From assembly GCF_900100735.1 (NCBI RefSeq), contig NZ_FNCJ01000001.1, forward strand, positions 778,437 through 842,436: a stretch of DNA of 64,000 nucleotides. Direction: 5' to 3'. Every line of letters starts with the position of its first letter. The first letter of the stretch is position 1. The notes below the pieces were generated by a model. The model was not told the origin of the DNA. It was given only the letters and a program-made list of their open reading frames with translations, and made no database searches. Shown piece by piece: positions 7,638-15,002 of this stretch. Made by a program: the position numbers and the translations under genes. This DNA comes from Paraburkholderia phenazinium. Lineage in GTDB: Bacteria; Pseudomonadota; Gammaproteobacteria; Burkholderiales; Burkholderiaceae.

Positions 7638-9164
7638 ATGATGAACGACTGGGCAGGTCTGCCTGCCAACTACAGCGATGTACTGCGCCGGGCGATGGAA
7701 TCGCTGTTTCGGACCTTCGAGAATTTCAGCGAGGGGACGTTCATTGTCGATGCCGACGCGCGCGTGGTGTGGATCAACAAACGCTACGCAGCCCGCTTCG
7801 GCTTTGCCGACCCGCAGCAGGCCATTGGCCGCGACTGCGAGGCGGTGATTCCCAACAGCTTGATGCGCGAGGTCGTCAAGACCGGCAAGCCGATTCTGCT
7901 CGATATCCTCGAGACAGACCGCGAGCCGCTCGTGGTCACGCGTCTGCCGCTGAAGGACGAGAGCGGCGCGACGGTGGGTGCGGTGGGCTTTGCGCTGTTC
8001 GATGAACTGAAAGCGTTGACGCCGCTCTTCTCACACTACTCGCGCCTGCAGCAGGAGTTGATCGCGACTCGCCAGTCGCTGGCGCAAGCGCGGCGGGCGA
8101 AGTACACCTTCGCGAGCTTTGTCGGCACCAGTGCGGCGAGTCTCGAGGTCAAGCGCCAGGGCCGCCGGGCGGCGCAGGTCGATTCGCCGGTGTTGCTGCT
8201 CGGCGAAACCGGCACCGGCAAGGAACTGCTGGCGCATGCGATCCACGGCGCGTCGGGGCGCGCCAACCAGCCGCTCGTCACCGTGAACGTGGCGGCGATT
8301 CCCGACACGCTGCTCGAAGTTGAATTCTTCGGCGCGGCGCCTGGCGCCTACACCGGTGCGGATCGCAAGGGCCGGGTCGGTAAGTTCGAACTCGCTAATC
8401 ACGGCACGCTGTTTCTCGACGAGGTCGGCGATATGCCGCTGCCGTTGCAGGGCAAGCTGTTGCGTGTGCTGCAGGACAACGAGTTCGAGCCGCTCGGCTC
8501 GAACCGCATCGTGCGTGCCGACGTGCGCATCATCGCGGCCACCTCGGCCGATCTGCCGGCGCTGGTCGCGGCGGGGCGCTTCCGCGCGGATCTGTTCTAT
8601 CGTCTCAACGTGCTGACGATCCAGGCGCCGCCGTTGCGCGAGCGGCTCGCGGATATCGAATCCCTCGCTTATGCGATGCTCGAAGACCTGTCCACGCGCG
8701 TGCATGGCGGCGCTCACTTTGAGTTGCAGGAGGACGCGTTACGCCTGCTGTGTTCGCATGCGTGGCCCGGCAATGTCCGGGAGTTGCGCAATACGCTGGA
8801 GCGGGCGGTGATGTTGTCCGATAGCGAACGCATCGATGCCGACGCGCTCGCGCCGTTCATCAGTCCGTTGCAGGGAGGCGGGCGCAGTGCGGTGACGATG
8901 CCGTTCGCCCCGGGCTCGGCGGTTTCGCCCGCCGCAGCAGCAAATGCGTTGGGCTCAACGGACGCGCGGTTTGAGGCCGCACAGCGGGGCGCAGAGGCTT
9001 CGGCACCTTCGTCGTGGGCCGAGGCGATGGCCGGCTTCGAGAAGCGCTTTCTGAGCGAGGCGCTGCGCGCCAACGGCGGACGCGTGATCGAGGCGGCCGC
9101 GCAGATCGGCATGGGGCGCGCTACGCTTTATAAGAAAATCGCGGCGTACGGTATCGAGGTTTGA
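7638..9164 (+). CDS. PAS-AAA-Fis sigma-54-dependent transcriptional activator
   Basis: The 508-residue protein has three parts. Residues about 15-130 form a PAS sensor (EGTFIVDADARVVWINKRYAARFGF). Residues about 155-400 form an AAA+ domain with Walker A GETGTGKE (about 189), the sigma-54 contact loop GAYTGA (236-241, the tyrosine variant of GAFTGA), Walker B LFLDEVGD (about 258) and an arginine finger region FRADLFYRLNV. The C-terminus is a Fis-type helix-turn-helix (VIEAAAQIGMGRATLYKKI). It remodels RNA polymerase-sigma-54 at the GntP promoter facing it. Domain order and the linked GntP gene resemble the 3-hydroxybutyrate regulator of Pseudomonas; the ligand here is not proven. Confidence 0.9.
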   Translation: MMNDWAGLPANYSDVLRRAMESLFRTFENFSEGTFIVDADARVVWINKRYAARFGFADPQQAIGRDCEAVIPNSLMREVVKTGKPILLDILETDREPLVVTRLPLKDESGATVGAVGFALFDELKALTPLFSHYSRLQQELIATRQSLAQARRAKYTFASFVGTSAASLEVKRQGRRAAQVDSPVLLLGETGTGKELLAHAIHGASGRANQPLVTVNVAAIPDTLLEVEFFGAAPGAYTGADRKGRVGKFELANHGTLFLDEVGDMPLPLQGKLLRVLQDNEFEPLGSNRIVRADVRIIAATSADLPALVAAGRFRADLFYRLNVLTIQAPPLRERLADIESLAYAMLEDLSTRVHGGAHFELQEDALRLLCSHAWPGNVRELRNTLERAVMLSDSERIDADALAPFISPLQGGGRSAVTMPFAPGSAVSPAAAANALGSTDARFEAAQRGAEASAPSSWAEAMAGFEKRFLSEALRANGGRVIEAAAQIGMGRATLYKKIAAYGIEV

Positions 9165-9248
9165 GCGAGGGCGGCTGAACTGGCGGGCACGCTGAGTTGA
9201 TGGCGGCGCCTTACGGCGGGTCGTCGTTCGATGCAGTCGGGAGGTGGG

Positions 9249-9806
9249 ATGAAGCTTTGGCTTGTCGCTACGCTGCAGGTGTCGCTGCTAATGCTGAGCG
9301 TGTCGCTGCACGCGCAGGGGCAGGAACTCAAGAACTGGTACAACGATCCGTTCTTCGCGCTCTCGCAGGGTTTCGCCGATTGTCCCGTGCCGCTTGGCCC
9401 GCTGACGACCCGTGCGCAAATGGAGGACGACGCGCACTACCGGGTCGAGCGCGGCACGACCTGCTGGCTTGCGCACAAGTGCACGAAGCCGAACTCGTAC
9501 CTCTACGACGCCCCGATCGCCGACGCGATCCGCGCGCATTTCGCCGATGCCCATCGGTTCGACGGCGCCAGCATATGGATCACCGTGCAGCGCCGCTTCG
9601 TCTACGCCGAAGGATGCGCGCCGCGTTCGTTCGATCGCCATGCGCTGCAACAGCAACTCGAAGCGATCCCCGATGTCGAGCAGGTCTTCATGCGGATCGG
9701 CACGGACATCCGCGGGCCGCTTCCCTACAAAACGCTTGCTGCGCCGGACGCCCCGGTGGGTGACCCAGCAAGCGGTTCCAACGACGCGCCTGCTACTCAG
9801 GAGTGA
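9249..9806 (+). CDS. Secreted protein of unknown function, possibly BON-like
   Basis: ATG at 9249 follows a GAGGTGGG ribosome site; a further in-frame ATG at 9231 lacks one. The 185-residue product starts with a signal peptide (hydrophobic core WLVATLQVSLLMLSVSLHAQ, cleavage probably after AQG or HAQ). The mature part has three cysteines, in FADCPVP, TTCWLAHKC and GCAPRS, a YDAPIADAIRAHF helix and a FDRHALQQQLEAIPDVEQVFMRI segment that reads like the alpha-beta unit of BON domains. It should be periplasmic. I do not recognise the family with certainty. Confidence 0.6.
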   Translation: MKLWLVATLQVSLLMLSVSLHAQGQELKNWYNDPFFALSQGFADCPVPLGPLTTRAQMEDDAHYRVERGTTCWLAHKCTKPNSYLYDAPIADAIRAHFADAHRFDGASIWITVQRRFVYAEGCAPRSFDRHALQQQLEAIPDVEQVFMRIGTDIRGPLPYKTLAAPDAPVGDPASGSNDAPATQE

Positions 9807-9871
9807 CGCAGTGCAAGGCGCGCATGGCACAATCGCTGGGTCGAAGAATTAGATAGGGATCGGGGTCCTCA

Positions 9872-10183
9872 ATGAAACGCAGCTACTCATTCTCTGCACC
9901 AACGGAACAGGCAACCCGTACGACCCGCACCCTGCGTGCGGCGCTCGGCGTGGCTGGCGGACTTGCCATGTTCGCGGCACAGGCCGGTTGCAGCAGCAGC
10001 CCGCCGCTGTTCCTGTCCGACGGGCGGCCTACCACGCTGGTTCAATGTCCGGAGGGCTCGGATTCTTGTGCACAGCAGGCGCGCGCCAGTTGTGGCGGCC
10101 AGTTCGAGACTGTGCGTCAGTCACGCGACAACGGCACGCTAAGCCTGATCTACGCCTGTCCTGTGAAGGCGAACTCGCAATAG
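9872..10183 (+). CDS. Small putative lipoprotein
   Basis: 103 residues. A long basic N-terminal region of about 25 residues precedes a hydrophobic stretch (LGVAGGLAMFAAQAGC) that ends in a possible lipobox cysteine, then SSSPPLF. Three pairs of cysteines (CPEGSDSC, ASCGG, YACP) in the short mature part suggest disulphides. The gene is 65 bases behind the preceding secreted protein and may be co-transcribed. No family recognised. Confidence 0.55.
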   Translation: MKRSYSFSAPTEQATRTTRTLRAALGVAGGLAMFAAQAGCSSSPPLFLSDGRPTTLVQCPEGSDSCAQQARASCGGQFETVRQSRDNGTLSLIYACPVKANSQ

Positions 10184-10744
10184 TCGCGGTCGTCGTTTCC
10201 TTACCCGCTGTCCCTCTCCGGCAGGGGCAGCGGACGCATCGCGCCGGGCTGCCGCATCCCGCCTGAATGGACCGTGCGCTGCCGCTCCCACCTGAATCCG
10301 CGCCGAACTCCCCGATACGTTGAAATCATTCGTCGTGTCATCAATGCATTGCACGAGGCAGTCATATTGGAGATGCCTTAATTCCGCCATGACGTTGGCC
10401 TCGGAATGAGATGTCATGTTAGATTCATGAATTAGTGAATATTTATTCCTCGAACGAGCAATATCCCAAAGGTTAGCGCTGTTGTTTGCTTTCGCATTAC
10501 GAGTTATTACAGGCATCGCTTTAGGGATGAACTCGCGTTGGTCCGTGCGGCGGCCAACGGACGCTCAATGCGCGTGCCTTTATCGTTCCTGCTAGAGCGC
10601 CACCGCACTCATGCTCCGGTTAAACGGTCAACGCGTTTCAAACAAAGTTAAGCAGAAAAGTTTTCCGGAAGCGGTGAAAGAAGCGCCGAGCGGCGCGTTT
10701 CATGCTGTGTAAGTCGACTAGATAAAGTATTCCCGGGGAAGGTA
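10184..10744. other. 561-base gene-free stretch with an AT-rich core
   Basis: I see no credible gene. A 9-bp GC-rich hairpin (10207-10231) could end transcription of the lipoprotein gene, although no T-run follows. About 10370-10530 is markedly poorer in GC than its surroundings and includes short symmetrical AT-rich words (ATTCATGAAT near 10424), which may mark a promoter region or an H-NS-bound island. Confidence 0.4.
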
Positions 10745-10972
10745 ATGGATCACCATCAACTCGAAAAAGACATTCAGCACCTCGAACACGTGATTGCACG
10801 GATTTCCGCCACAGACCGCATTCCGTTGTCATATTGGCGTAGCCGGCTCAAATCGGTATCGGACGTGACTTTGCTTCCATCGCAAGCGAGCCGTGTCAAA
10901 CGCCTCAACGATGCGCTGAGCGCACTCGAGGAGCGGGAAAAACGCGCGCTCAATTCAGCGAATCTACGGTAA
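10745..10972 (+). CDS. Small hypothetical helical protein
   Basis: A 75-residue frame starts at ATG 10745 behind GGGGAAGG, a good ribosome site. The product is highly charged and predicted largely helical, with two amphipathic helices (HHQLEKDIQHLEHVIARIS and RVKRLNDALSALEEREKRAL) around a central IPLSYWRSRLKSV segment. It has no signal peptide. No family recognised; the good ribosome site and coding-like composition argue that it is real. Confidence 0.55.
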   Translation: MDHHQLEKDIQHLEHVIARISATDRIPLSYWRSRLKSVSDVTLLPSQASRVKRLNDALSALEEREKRALNSANLR

Positions 10973-11118
10973 CGTTTAGCTGACAGCCGGATAATGTTAC
11001 GTATCATTTTTACCTGATGCGATAACGCGGTCACCGGAACGTCCAGATTTTGCCGATTGTCGGCGGGCTGCCCTCACCTCGCCAACGGTGCGCATGCACC
11101 GCTCATTCAGGACTACGG

Positions 11119-12318
11119 ATGCAAAAAGCAGGCTTTTCCCCGGCGAGACTCGCGCAATTGACGGCTGCCATGCATGCCTATGTGGAGCGCGGTGAAGTAG
11201 CGGGGGTGGTCACACTGGCGTGGCGGCACGGAGAGATAGCGCAGTTCGAGCCGTTAGGCTGGCGCGACGACGCCGAGCAACTTCCCATGCAGCGCGACAC
11301 GCTGTTTCGGATCGCCTCAATGACCAAGCCGGTCACGAGCGCGGCCATCATGATGCTGATCGAACAGGACCAGCTCGCGTTGGATGCGCCGGTTGCGCAG
11401 TGGCTTCCCGAACTGGCGGCGCCGCGTGTGCTACGCGATGTCTCGGGCCCGCTCGATCAGACCGAGCCGGCGCGTGCGCCGATTACGGTGCTGGACCTGC
11501 TCACCCATCGCGCCGGCTTTGCCTACCACTTCACCGCCACGGGACCGATCGCCGAAGCGTACGAGGCCGTCTTCAACGGCGTCGAATCGCAGGCAGGCCC
11601 GGACGCCTGGCTCGCGCGAGTCGCGACGCTGCCGCTGATGTTCCAACCCGGCACGCGTTGGCATTACGGCATCGCGACGGACATCCTGGGTGTGCTGATT
11701 GAGCGCGTAAGCGGCCTGACGCTCGGCGAGTTTTTCCGCACCCGCATCTTCGAGCCGCTCAGTATGCGCGACACCGCGTTCTCCGTACCCGAGTCGCAAC
11801 TAGCGCGGCTGGCGACCGCCTACGGCATCCACCCCAGCACGCGCGAGCGAGTCGTCGAGGATCGGCCGGCAACGAGCCGCTGGGCCAACCCCAAGCGTTT
11901 TCAAGGCGGCGGTGGCGGGCTCGTCTCCACCGCCGAAGACTATCTGCAGTTTGCCCGCTTGCTACTGGGGCGCGGCCGCGTCGGCGAGACCCGTCTGCTC
12001 TCGCATCGCTCAGTCGATCTGATGCGTTCAAACTTCCTGAGCCGCGATCAGCGCCGGGTGCCCGCGTTCGGACAGATTGTCTGGGCGGGCCAGGGCTTCG
12101 GACTGGGCTTGTCCATCGTCGACGATCCCGCGCAGCAGTTGCCGCTTGGTTACCGGTCCACTGGCTCGTTCGGTTGGCCAGGTGCGTACGGCACCAGTTG
12201 GTTCGCCGATCCGGTGGAAAACCTGATTGGCCTGATGCTGATTCAGCGTCGTGCGGTGGAGCCGTTTCCGATGTCGGTCGAATTCGAGCGCCGGCTGTAC
12301 GATGCCATTGACGATTGA
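11119..12318 (+). CDS. Beta-lactamase-fold serine hydrolase (EstB-like esterase)
   Basis: 399 residues from ATG 11119; an upstream in-frame TTG at 11050 gives no family sequence. The serine nucleophile motif is S67-M-T-K70 in RIASMTKPVTSAA. The second catalytic tyrosine is in RWHYGIATDILGVLIERVSGL, where class C beta-lactamases have YxN and EstB-type esterases have Y alone. A late GSFGWPGAYGTSWFADP segment corresponds to the third motif region. Without a signal peptide it is probably a cytoplasmic esterase or amidase rather than a beta-lactamase. A short hairpin at 12322-12341 directly follows the stop. Natural substrate unknown. Confidence 0.85.
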   Translation: MQKAGFSPARLAQLTAAMHAYVERGEVAGVVTLAWRHGEIAQFEPLGWRDDAEQLPMQRDTLFRIASMTKPVTSAAIMMLIEQDQLALDAPVAQWLPELAAPRVLRDVSGPLDQTEPARAPITVLDLLTHRAGFAYHFTATGPIAEAYEAVFNGVESQAGPDAWLARVATLPLMFQPGTRWHYGIATDILGVLIERVSGLTLGEFFRTRIFEPLSMRDTAFSVPESQLARLATAYGIHPSTRERVVEDRPATSRWANPKRFQGGGGGLVSTAEDYLQFARLLLGRGRVGETRLLSHRSVDLMRSNFLSRDQRRVPAFGQIVWAGQGFGLGLSIVDDPAQQLPLGYRSTGSFGWPGAYGTSWFADPVENLIGLMLIQRRAVEPFPMSVEFERRLYDAIDD

Positions 12319-12321
12319 TTG

Positions 12322-12341
12322 AGCGTCGCGTTTTCGACGCT
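12322..12341 (+). terminator. Possible terminator hairpin after the serine hydrolase gene
   Basis: A 7-bp stem AGCGTCG/CGACGCT closes a 6-base loop three bases beyond the stop codon. The tail (GTTAAACC) is only weakly T-rich, so termination may be partial. Confidence 0.35.
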
Positions 12342-12435
12342 GTTAAACCGGAAATGCATCAACAGTGCTATCCGGCACTTTTTCGATCTGATAGGGTCAC
12401 ACTGCAGTTATCCAACCGACTGGAGACGACCGTTT

Positions 12436-12726
12436 ATGGCCACTTACAAGCAATTGACTGCGCAGCTCGAAAAGCTTCACAAGGAAGTCGCGCTCGCTCG
12501 GGAAAAAGAAATTGAGCAGGCGATTGCCGATATCAAGCAGAAGATTGTGGAGTACGGCATTACCGCAGAGGAACTTGGCTTCTCAAGCAAACGTTCGGGC
12601 GCAAAGAAGGCCCCGCTGCCGGCGAAGTATCGCAATCCGAAGACCGGCGAAACATGGAGCGGCCGCGGCCGTTCGCCGGGCTGGCTCAGCGGGAAGAATC
12701 GCGACCGCTTTCTGATCACCGACTAG
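12436..12726 (+). CDS. H-NS family nucleoid protein
   Basis: 96 residues from the ATG at 12436; the longer frame from 12319 adds no family sequence. The N-terminal half is a heptad-rich helix (YKQLTAQLEKLHKEVALAREKEIEQAI) for dimerisation. The C-terminal domain has the pattern KYRNPKTGETWSGRGRSPGWL, the BvrG/H-NS type DNA-binding core, where the SGRGRSPGWL loop reads AT-rich minor groove. Length matches the short H-NS paralogues, of which Burkholderiaceae carry several. It probably silences AT-rich, horizontally acquired genes; the fimbrial and polysaccharide loci in this window are plausible targets. Confidence 0.93.
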   Translation: MATYKQLTAQLEKLHKEVALAREKEIEQAIADIKQKIVEYGITAEELGFSSKRSGAKKAPLPAKYRNPKTGETWSGRGRSPGWLSGKNRDRFLITD

Positions 12727-12812
12727 GTCCCGGGTACGGACGGCGTGCTCGCTCGCAGCGTGCTGTCCGCGACAAGTGAAGTGGCGGTGACGTCTTTACG
12801 CACCGCCGCATT

Positions 12813-12833
12813 GGTCCCGAAAACTCTCACCTT
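12813..12833 (+). repeat. Intergenic direct repeat, copy 1
   Basis: This copy begins GGTCCCGAAAAC and ends CTCACCTT. It matches copy 2 at 13175 with a single mismatch (position 13, T against C), and both are preceded by GCCGCA (with two extra T in this copy). Confidence 0.55.
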
Positions 12834-13174
12834 TCCTCTTTGCCGCAGCCGCTGAATCCATGAGCGGCTGCGCTTTGCGTTGCGCGATCGTTGCGTGTTC
12901 CGAAACACCTCCGTGCAATGTGCATGGTTCGATCACGCGGGTCTTGCGTGTTCTCGCGGACGTTGAAGCATTATTGGTGAGACGTCTGAACGCCTTGTCT
13001 GGAAAGGGTTTGCGCGATTGACAGGCGGCTCGCGAGACGCTGTTTGTGCGTCGCCTTAGCGCATTGCTTGAATCTTTCGTGGCTCCTCAAACTAGCCCGG
13101 AGTCCAGAATTTCCGGTGCGTGCGCCATGCCGAGACCCATCACCTCTAGCGACTTTTCCACCGTTTGCGCCGCA

Positions 13175-13195
13175 GGTCCCGAAAACCCTCACCTT
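13175..13195 (+). repeat. Intergenic direct repeat, copy 2
   Basis: Second copy of the element at 12813, same orientation, 20 of 21 identical, about 150 bases upstream of fae. Function unknown; it may be a dispersed genomic repeat or a regulator site. Confidence 0.55.
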
Positions 13196-13347
13196 AACGG
13201 CGAAACCGTTGCCAATGCAGCGATGCGCCTAGGACAAACCCGGAGTTGAGTCCATCTCATACCCCGGATCAAAAAACATCGATTCATGGTCGCTCACCTC
13301 GAATAGCACAATCCGCTCATCCACCCAAACCCTTGACGGGATCAGAC

Positions 13348-13872
13348 ATGAGCGTATCGACAGAAAAGCAACTCTATATCGGCGAAGGCTTCGAAGGCCC
13401 GGGCGTGAACCTCGCGCACATTAACGTATTGGTCGGCCCGCGCAATGGCCCGGCCGGCCAGGCCTTTGCTACCGCGCTGTCGACGCCGTCTGCCGGTCAC
13501 GCGCCGTTCGTGGTGATCGCCCGTCCGGGTATCCCGACCAAGCCCCTGACGCTGTATGTGAACAAGGCGCAGATCGAAGGCGACTTCCATGGCAACGCCA
13601 CGTGGGGCGCATCGCAGGCGGGCATCGCCAAGGCGGTGGCCGAGTCGCTCGAGAACGGCACGCTGCCGCCGGAAGCGGAAAACGACTGGGTTGTCGTGTC
13701 GGCAAACTGGGTCAATCCGAAGACCGACGATCTCGATGCAGTGTTCGAGAACAACTATCGCGCTTGCAAGAACGCGATCCTCGCTGCGATAAAAGGCCTG
13801 CCGCATCGCGAAGAAGTGTTCGCCGCCGCGCGCGAGGTGTCGAACCCGTTCTACACGCCGAAGCAACGTTAA
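13348..13872 (+). CDS. fae: Formaldehyde-activating enzyme (Fae)
   Basis: 174 residues, the normal Fae length of about 170. The N-terminus reads YIGEGFEGPGVNLAHINVLVG, in which His24 corresponds to the catalytic histidine of methylotroph Fae. Further family stretches are NGPAGQAFATAL, KPLTLYVNKAQ, ATWGASQAGIAKAVAESL and WVVVSANWVNPK. Fae condenses formaldehyde with tetrahydromethanopterin in methylotrophs. The start follows a weak ACGGG ribosome site. The next genes encode an aldo/keto reductase and an aldehyde dehydrogenase, and no other tetrahydromethanopterin-pathway gene is in the window. So this copy may serve formaldehyde detoxification with a pathway encoded elsewhere, or a different aldehyde. 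Confidence 0.9.
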   Translation: MSVSTEKQLYIGEGFEGPGVNLAHINVLVGPRNGPAGQAFATALSTPSAGHAPFVVIARPGIPTKPLTLYVNKAQIEGDFHGNATWGASQAGIAKAVAESLENGTLPPEAENDWVVVSANWVNPKTDDLDAVFENNYRACKNAILAAIKGLPHREEVFAAAREVSNPFYTPKQR

Positions 13873-13964
13873 AACACCAAGCCGCTAACACGCCGCCGTT
13901 CGCGCGCCATATGAGCTGCGCAACCGCCGTCATTAGCCACCATGCAGCATAGGAGACAAACACA

Positions 13965-15002
13965 ATGGAATTCGTTCGCCTCGGCCAATCGGGCCTGAAA
14001 GTGTCGCGCCTGTGCCTCGGCACGATGAACATGGGCACGCCGCAATGGAAGCCGTGGATCTTCGATGAAGCGCAAAGCGAGCCGATCGTGCGTCACGCGC
14101 TGGAAGCGGGCGTCAACTTTATCGACCTGGCGGATTTCTATTCGACCGGTGTGGGTGAAGAAGTGGTGGGCCGGATTTTGAAGCGCATTGCGCGCCGTGA
14201 AGAGATCGTCGTGACGACCAAGGTCGGCTACGATATGGGCACGTATCAGAATGCCGGCGGCCATTCGCGCAAGCACATCATGGACGGCATCGACGCATCG
14301 CTCACGCGTCTCGGCATGGAATACCTCGATATCTACATGCTGCACTTCTTTGACGTCAATACGCCGGTCGAAGAAACGATGGGCGCCTTGAACGATATCG
14401 TGCGGGCGGGCAAGGCACGCTATATCGGCGTCTCCACGATGTACACGTGGCAGTTCGCCAAGATCATGCAGGTCTGCGAGCGCAATGGCTGGCACAAGCC
14501 GATCAACATGCAGTTGCAATTGAATCTGGCCTACCGCGAGGAAGAGCGCGAGATGATTCCATATTGCGAGGATCAGGGCGTCGGCGTCTCGGTGTTCAGT
14601 CCGCTCGCACGCGGTCTGCTGACGAGCGATCCGAACTCGACGCGTAACCAGACCGACTTCTTCACCGCGCAAATGTACGGCGATGCGGCGTCGCGTGAAA
14701 TTGCGGCATCGGTGGCGCGGGTGGCCGCGGCGCGCGGTGTGCCGGCGGCGCAGATCGCGCAGGCGTGGGTGCTCAATCATGATGGCGTGGCCAGCATGCT
14801 GGTTGGCGCGGATACACCGGCGCAATTCGACAGCGCGCTCGCGGCGCTCGACACCAAGCTCTCCGCCGACGAACTCTACGAACTCGAACGCAACTACACG
14901 CCGTGCGATCTGATCAACGATTACACGGCGGGCAAGCGCATCGCCCGCGAGCCGCGGCCGGCGCAAGGGGCGTTCGTCCAAACCTTGGATAAAGCAGCAT
15001 GA
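13965..15002 (+). CDS. Aldo/keto reductase
   Basis: 345 residues with the AKR (beta/alpha)8 signature. The cofactor barrel starts with RLGQSGLKVSRLCLGTMNMG. The catalytic aspartate and tyrosine lie in FIDLADFYSTGVGEE, the lysine in EIVVTTKVGYD and the histidine in IYMLHFFDVNTPVEE. A C-terminal NADPH-binding loop (GVASMLVGADTPAQF) follows. It resembles the YajO-like branch that reduces small carbonyl compounds. It lies 92 bases after fae behind an AGGAGA ribosome site and its stop overlaps the dehydrogenase start (ATGA), so the three genes probably act on one aldehyde route. Physiological substrate unknown. Confidence 0.85.
   Translation: MEFVRLGQSGLKVSRLCLGTMNMGTPQWKPWIFDEAQSEPIVRHALEAGVNFIDLADFYSTGVGEEVVGRILKRIARREEIVVTTKVGYDMGTYQNAGGHSRKHIMDGIDASLTRLGMEYLDIYMLHFFDVNTPVEETMGALNDIVRAGKARYIGVSTMYTWQFAKIMQVCERNGWHKPINMQLQLNLAYREEEREMIPYCEDQGVGVSVFSPLARGLLTSDPNSTRNQTDFFTAQMYGDAASREIAASVARVAAARGVPAAQIAQAWVLNHDGVASMLVGADTPAQFDSALAALDTKLSADELYELERNYTPCDLINDYTAGKRIAREPRPAQGAFVQTLDKAA

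Larger units (their letters stand above)
12727..13347. other. 621-base gene-free stretch between H-NS and fae
   Basis: No supported gene. It contains a GC-rich hairpin GCAGCCGCT/AGCGGCTGC at 12845-12871 and two copies of a 21-base element (12813-12833, 13175-13195). Short open frames on both strands have no ribosome site and biased, noise-like composition. Confidence 0.5.

Noticed and set aside
13869..14981. Long open frame on the minus strand opposite the aldo/keto reductase gene (370 codons)
   Set aside because: It is rich in Arg, His and Ala, has no family pattern, and mirrors the third-position bias of the real gene on the other strand.
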